Source: CAYYHA01 sp964471535
GTDB lineage: Bacteria > Myxococcota > Myxococcia > SLRQ01
NCBI GenBank assembly: GCA_964471535.1
Contig: CAYYHA010000021.1
Location: forward strand, 1-34,708
Direction of reading: 5' to 3'
Length of the DNA: 34,708 nucleotides
Positions 31,650 to 34,708 of this stretch are shown one piece after another; within the stretch, counting starts at the first letter, position 1, and each line of letters opens with the position of its first letter. Made by a program: the position numbers and the translations under genes. Under the pieces are notes generated by a model. The model did not search any database. It was not told the DNA's origin and saw nothing but the letters and a program-made list of their open reading frames with translations.

Positions 31650-32143
31650 CAGCCTCTCCGCCGCCGCTCGAGCTCGGTCAGCAGACTGTCCACCTCGCGC
31701 TCCTCCGCGCCCGTCTCGAAGCCAAGGGCTCGGGCCCCCTCGAGGAGCGCAATGCAGACCATGATGAGGTCGAGGAGTCCTCGATCCGGAGCAACCTCGG
31801 GATGGGCGCGGATGCGATGGGCGGCTTCGGCGAGCAGGCGGGAGAAGTCGCGCCAGCACACCACGGGTGGAAGGAAGTCGAGGGGTCCCGTGCTCTGGGT
31901 CCCTGGCTCCCAGGCGATGCCCGGCTCGGCGAGGACGAGCTGGCGGCCGTCGTCACGGAGGAGGACCAGGTAGGTCCCGCCGAGTTCGCGGTTCTCCTTC
32001 TCCTCGAGGCGCTCGAAGCGCCCGAGGTCGAAGGGCAGGCGCTTGCCCGAGTAGGCGTCGATGAGCTGCCGCTCCGTTTCCTCCCAGACGGCCACCCCAG
32101 GGTGGGCCGCCAGCCAGCGCTGCACACGTTCCGGTTCGACCAC
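31649..32143 (-). CDS. Unknown soluble protein coupled to the ABC exporter
   Basis: 164 residues, no signal peptide or membrane segment. I do not recognise a family. Visible features: a charged N-terminal half with beta-like stretches ('GTYLVLLRDDGRQLVLAEPG'), a middle 'GPLDFLPPVVCWRDFSRLL', and a C-terminal helical part ('LLDLIMVCIALLEGARALGF', then 'VDSLLTELERRRRG'). The last four bases form TGATG with the start of the ABC exporter gene, so both are translated from one message. This suggests a role linked to the exporter or a shared promoter, but no function can be named. The upstream edge is the ATG at 32143, followed by 83 bases to the next gene. Confidence 0.75.
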   Translation of the reverse strand: MVEPERVQRWLAAHPGVAVWEETERQLIDAYSGKRLPFDLGRFERLEEKENRELGGTYLVLLRDDGRQLVLAEPGIAWEPGTQSTGPLDFLPPVVCWRDFSRLLAEAAHRIRAHPEVAPDRGLLDLIMVCIALLEGARALGFETGAEEREVDSLLTELERRRRG

Positions 32144-32226
32144 GGGCCGAGAAGGTAAGCCCGATGCCGTGCTTTGTCAGCGCATCGCGTGGACGAACCC
32201 CGCGCGCCGCGACACGGGCGGCGCCG

Positions 32227-32820
32227 TCACCCGCAGGGCGGAGGCAGGTCGGTGCAGAAAGGCACCTCGAAGTCGAAGTAGCGCGGCGGCGCCCCCGCCA
32301 CGTGCACCTCTCCGGCGCCGGCGGCGCCGCCCAAGAACTGGTACTCGGTGAGCGTCAGCACGAAGGCCTCCGGGCGCTTGCAGCGGTCTGCCGCCGGCCC
32401 CTCGCAGAGGTAGACCTCGCCGCGGGGATCGCCGGGCTCCCACCGGAGCGTCCACGGGGCGCTGCTCGGGTACTCGTAGAGGTCGATCCGGATCCACGGG
32501 CCGGGTGGCGTCTCGCCACAGGCGGTGCCCGCCTCGTCGAGGACCCACTGGAGGATGAGGCCATCGTCGGGGCCGCAGGCGAGGCGCACGTGGCCACCGT
32601 AGAGCGGGCGCGTGGGGCCGGCATCGGGCGCGCCTGCGTCCAGAACCCCGCCGTCGAACACGGCGCCCGCATCGGCGCGTCCGCCGTCGGAGAGCGCGGC
32701 CGCGTCGGTCGGCCCGCCATCCCCCTCCACCAGGATGAGGGGTTGGCGGCCGCAGGAGAGTCCGAGCGCGACCGCTGTGACAAGGCCAAGAGCCGTGCCC
32801 GTTGCGTGGAGGCGATGCAT
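32227..32820 (-). CDS. Putative lipoprotein with Asp/Ala/Gly-rich linker
   Basis: 197 residues from the ATG at 32820. The N-terminal 'MHRLHATGTALGLVTAVALG' followed by 'LSCGRQP' gives a signal peptide and a likely lipobox Cys at residue 23. Residues 33-70 are a flexible linker rich in Asp, Ala and Gly ('DGGRADAGAVFDGGVLDAG'), a style common in myxobacterial lipoproteins. The remaining 125 residues form a small beta-rich domain with several Cys ('RLACGPDD', 'GTACGE', 'YLCEGPAADRCKRPEAF', 'VPFCTDLPPPCG'), probably disulfide-bonded. No family recognised. Upstream codons in the same frame are antisense to the next gene's repeat. Divergent from the outer-membrane protein gene with 133 bases between starts. 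Confidence 0.78.
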   Translation of the reverse strand: MHRLHATGTALGLVTAVALGLSCGRQPLILVEGDGGPTDAAALSDGGRADAGAVFDGGVLDAGAPDAGPTRPLYGGHVRLACGPDDGLILQWVLDEAGTACGETPPGPWIRIDLYEYPSSAPWTLRWEPGDPRGEVYLCEGPAADRCKRPEAFVLTLTEYQFLGGAAGAGEVHVAGAPPRYFDFEVPFCTDLPPPCG

Positions 32821-32872
32821 CGCCGCCCAGGATGCCACAGCCGGTGGACGCTGTCGCCCGAAGCCTCGGGCC

Positions 32873-32895
32873 CCCGGGGGGCTGCGTCCCCCGGG
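32873..32895. other. GC hairpin in a divergent promoter region
   Basis: CCCGGGGG (32873-32880) pairs perfectly with CCCCCGGG (32888-32895) around a 7-base loop. It lies between the divergent lipoprotein and outer-membrane protein genes and would be in the 5' leader of one or both. No T-tract. The role, if any, is unknown. Confidence 0.35.
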
Positions 32896-32953
32896 CGGCC
32901 GGCGGCGGCGCGGTGCTTTTCCTTCCCGTCGTTCCCGACTACCGTCTCGGTCC

Positions 32954-34024
32954 ATGCGAACGCTGTGGTTGACGATGGCGGTGGCGGTGCTGGTGCTTCG
33001 GCCGGCGGCGTCCCATGCGGGGAGCGCGGGCGCACAGGCAAAAGGGCCGACGGCGCTCGCCGCCGAGGCCGAGGCGGCGGCTGCAGAGTCGGCCGACGGG
33101 GACTCGAGCGGCGCGGACTCGGACGACGGGGACTCGGCCGACGGGGACTCGGCCGACGGGGACTCGGGCGATGCGGACTCGGGCGATGCGGACTCGGGCG
33201 ATGCGGACTCGAAGCGCGCCGACGCGGAAGACGCGCACCACGACGATGCCGAGCACGGGGAAGCCGAGGACGACGCCTCGCAGGAGGCGCGGGCCGAGGG
33301 AGGCCGCACGGAGACCTCTGGCGCCCCTCCGGCCGAGCCAGCCGTGGCCCATCCCACCCGGCCCGGCTTCTCCGAGGGGGTCGCCGTCGCCGGTCTCTCC
33401 ACCCTCGAGGTCGAGGCGGGTCTCTCCGGCGGGCCTGCCGGCTCGGGTCTCGATCTCTTGCTGCGCTACGGTGCCGACCGGGACTTCGAGCTCCGCCTTG
33501 GCGCGGCACAACACGTGGGAGCGACGCCGGCGACGGTCTTCGGGATCCACGCGAAGGCTCGGCTCCTCGACCCTGGCGGCGCGGGCTTGGGCCTCGCGTT
33601 GGTGCCCGGCGTCACCCTGGGCACCGGCCCGGGGCTCCCCGAGAACGCGCTGGCCCTGCGGGCGATCGCCTCCTATCTCTACGGACCCCTGGCCGTGGAT
33701 CTCAACCTCGTCCTCGAGGCGGTGGGCGATCCGCAGGCGACGACGCTCTATGGCCGGCTGACCCCCGCCCTCGGTGTGACCGTTTCCGTCACGGATCTCC
33801 TCCGCCTCTTCGCCGAAGGTCGCCTCACTGTCTCCGGGCGCGCGACCTCCCCGGAGCGCGGTCCCGGGTGGGCCGCTACGGTTGGGGGGAGCTATGCCGT
33901 GCGCCCCCACCTCGTCGTGGACGCGACGGTGGAGGTGGGTGCTGCAGGGGACGCCGCAGGGAACGCGAGCCCCGAGCCGGCCTGGCAGGCGCTCGTCGGT
34001 CTGACCTGGGCGCTCTCCCTCTAG
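32954..34024 (+). CDS. Predicted outer-membrane protein with eight DxDSx repeats
   Basis: 356 residues from the ATG at 32954. A signal peptide is clear: 'MRTLWLTMAVAVLVLRPAAS' ending near 'SHAG'. Residues 47-86 are eight pentapeptide units ending in D-S (ADGDS, SGADS, DDGDS, ADGDS twice, GDADS three times), followed by a His/Asp/Glu/Ala-rich stretch to residue 125. This acidic segment could bind cations such as calcium. From about residue 140 the protein is beta-rich with alternating patterns ('GSGLDLLLRYGADRDFELRL', 'LGLALVPGVTLGTGPG', 'LVVDATVEVGAAG') and ends 'VGLTWALSL', consistent with an outer-membrane beta-barrel. No named family. The architecture (signal, 15-base-repeat linker, barrel) parallels the gene at 9557. 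Upstream in-frame codons lie antisense to the lipoprotein gene. Confidence 0.8.
   Translation: MRTLWLTMAVAVLVLRPAASHAGSAGAQAKGPTALAAEAEAAAAESADGDSSGADSDDGDSADGDSADGDSGDADSGDADSGDADSKRADAEDAHHDDAEHGEAEDDASQEARAEGGRTETSGAPPAEPAVAHPTRPGFSEGVAVAGLSTLEVEAGLSGGPAGSGLDLLLRYGADRDFELRLGAAQHVGATPATVFGIHAKARLLDPGGAGLGLALVPGVTLGTGPGLPENALALRAIASYLYGPLAVDLNLVLEAVGDPQATTLYGRLTPALGVTVSVTDLLRLFAEGRLTVSGRATSPERGPGWAATVGGSYAVRPHLVVDATVEVGAAGDAAGNASPEPAWQALVGLTWALSL
33092..33211 (+). repeat. 15-base in-frame tandem repeat, eight units
   Basis: Eight consecutive 15-base units from 33092 to 33211, each encoding xxxDS. Units 1, 4 and 5 are GCCGACGGGGACTCG; units 6-8 (33167-33211) are identical copies of GGCGATGCGGACTCG; units 2 and 3 are variants. 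Two homogenised blocks suggest recent unit duplication. Copy changes would keep the reading frame. Confidence 0.9.
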
Positions 34025-34169
34025 CAGGTCCGGTCGGGTCTGGCAGCGGCGGGGTCTGAGAGTCGAGCGCGCCAGCCGCCGGAAGCACCCCCGGGTGCGC
34101 GCCCCGAGCCGCGCCTGGGGTGGCCGCCTCGATTGAACCGGCCCCCAGCCCCCCGTAGGCTGAAGAGCG

Positions 34170-34708
34170 ATGTCGCCCCGAAGGAGCGTTCGTGGGGCCG
34201 GGGTCCTCCTCCTCGGCACCCTGGCCGCCGCCGGCCTGGGTCTGGCGCCGTCCCGTCGAAACCCCCTGCTCGGCACGCGCCTCGATGCGCCCCGCGCCGG
34301 CCCCGGCGGCGAGGCGCTCCACACCCTCGCACGGTGCCTCGAGGAGGAGGATGCGGCCTGCTTCGACCGGATCTTCGACGGGAGCGAGGCGGAGCTGCGC
34401 CTGACCCTCGAGCGGCTGCGGCGGGCCATTCCCGCCGAGCGAGCCCTCATCCTCGAGGAGGCACGGCGCCGCATGGGCGGGCCAGATCCCCAGCGGATGC
34501 AGCGCCTCGTTGGGAGCCTCCTTGGCCGCTGTGGCCTGGCGCTGAAGGCGGCGCGCTACGGCAAGTGTGACGACACCGGATGGGTTCGCCCCCCGCCCCC
34601 ACCCCTCGGCGGAACGGGCCCCTGGCATCCCGACCCCGAAACCAACGCCGCACTCCGAGCGCTGCGGGATGCCAGGGGCCCGTTCCGCCGAGGGGTGGGG
34701 GCGGGGGG
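34170..34708 (+). CDS. Unknown exported protein, runs off the window end
   Basis: An open frame from the ATG at 34170 to the window edge, at least 179 residues. It begins 'MSPRRSVRGAGVLLLGTLAA' with a hydrophobic segment that fits a signal peptide or anchor, then Arg/Glu/Leu-rich helices ('LARCLEEEDAACFDRIFDG', 'LRLTLERLRRAIPAERALI') with a few Cys. No family recognised. GAAG at 34162-34165 is a weak ribosome binding site. From base 34589 (about residue 140) the coding region enters a perfect 44-bp inverted repeat, so the last 40 residues (Pro-rich, then Arg/Gly-rich) may be an assembly artefact and not real protein. Only the part up to 34588 is trustworthy. Confidence 0.55.
   Translation, partial: MSPRRSVRGAGVLLLGTLAAAGLGLAPSRRNPLLGTRLDAPRAGPGGEALHTLARCLEEEDAACFDRIFDGSEAELRLTLERLRRAIPAERALILEEARRRMGGPDPQRMQRLVGSLLGRCGLALKAARYGKCDDTGWVRPPPPPLGGTGPWHPDPETNAALRALRDARGPFRRGVGAG
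34589..34708. repeat. Perfect 44-bp inverted repeat at the window end
   Basis: 34589-34632 is the exact reverse complement of 34665-34708, with a 32-base spacer. The right arm ends exactly at the last base of the window. The arms start CCCCCCGCCCCCACCC and end GGTGGGGGCGGGGGG. It may be a real palindrome or a fold-back chimera at a contig end. Confidence 0.97.

Noticed and set aside
28983..31973. Long open frame on the + strand (996 codons)
   Set aside because: It runs antisense through the Na/Pi transporter and ABC exporter; Gly/Asp/His/Glu-rich low-complexity translation without any motif.
34025..34169. Intrinsic terminator after the outer-membrane protein gene
   Set aside because: The best stem (GCACC / GGTGC at 34085-34098) is short and has no T-tract.

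Overview
The window is high-GC bacterial chromosomal DNA, densely packed with single-copy housekeeping and cell-envelope genes. Three things point to a delta-proteobacterial or Myxococcota-like Gram-negative: lipoproteins with Asp/Ala/Gly-rich linkers after the signal peptide, a DUF4388-type protein, and several predicted outer-membrane beta-barrel proteins. That placement is inferred from gene content, not from a marker phylogeny. I see no rRNA, tRNA, CRISPR array, prophage or intact insertion sequence. The sequence has a 100-N scaffold gap (21630-21729), and its right end runs into a perfect inverted repeat, so this is probably a draft or metagenome scaffold.

Layout. 1-4332: a GAF-domain protein cut by the window edge, a Nudix/metallo-beta-lactamase fusion, a small possible GIY-YIG-like protein, a putative lipoprotein and the DNA glycosylase MutY. 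4382-19055: a long co-directional run on the + strand with PEP carboxylase, an FGE/SUMF1-fold protein, an M14 carboxypeptidase, two predicted outer-membrane proteins, SucA and SucB, a DUF4388-like protein, and the TldD/TldE protease pair. 19052-21369: GluQ-RS and a small membrane protein on the - strand, then an EamA transporter on the + strand. 21370-21839: a 470-base non-coding stretch with a DnaA-box-like inverted pair, several copies of a GGGGACA...TGTTCCC hairpin repeat, and the gap.

21840-32143: phosphoglycerate mutase, a lytic transglycosylase with two solute-binding-like modules, a FemAB-like acyltransferase, a threonine dehydratase-type enzyme, RlmN, a Na/Pi cotransporter preceded by a Pho-box-like element, and an ABC exporter coupled to an unknown gene. 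32227-34708: a lipoprotein divergent from a third repeat-containing outer-membrane protein, then an unknown protein that reaches the end palindrome.

How the genes work together. PEP carboxylase (oxaloacetate supply) and SucA/SucB (2-oxoglutarate to succinyl-CoA) feed the same part of the TCA cycle. MutY, GluQ-RS and RlmN are nucleic-acid maintenance or modification enzymes. MltF-like, FemAB-like, M14 and the barrel proteins concern the envelope. I find no defence island, biosynthetic cluster or clearly new multi-gene system. The most unusual items are the double-sensor lytic transglycosylase, the Nudix-MBL fusion, the cysteine-poor FGE-fold protein, the matching 15-nt in-frame repeats in two outer-membrane proteins, the REP-like repeats at the gap, and the exact 44-bp palindrome at the window end.
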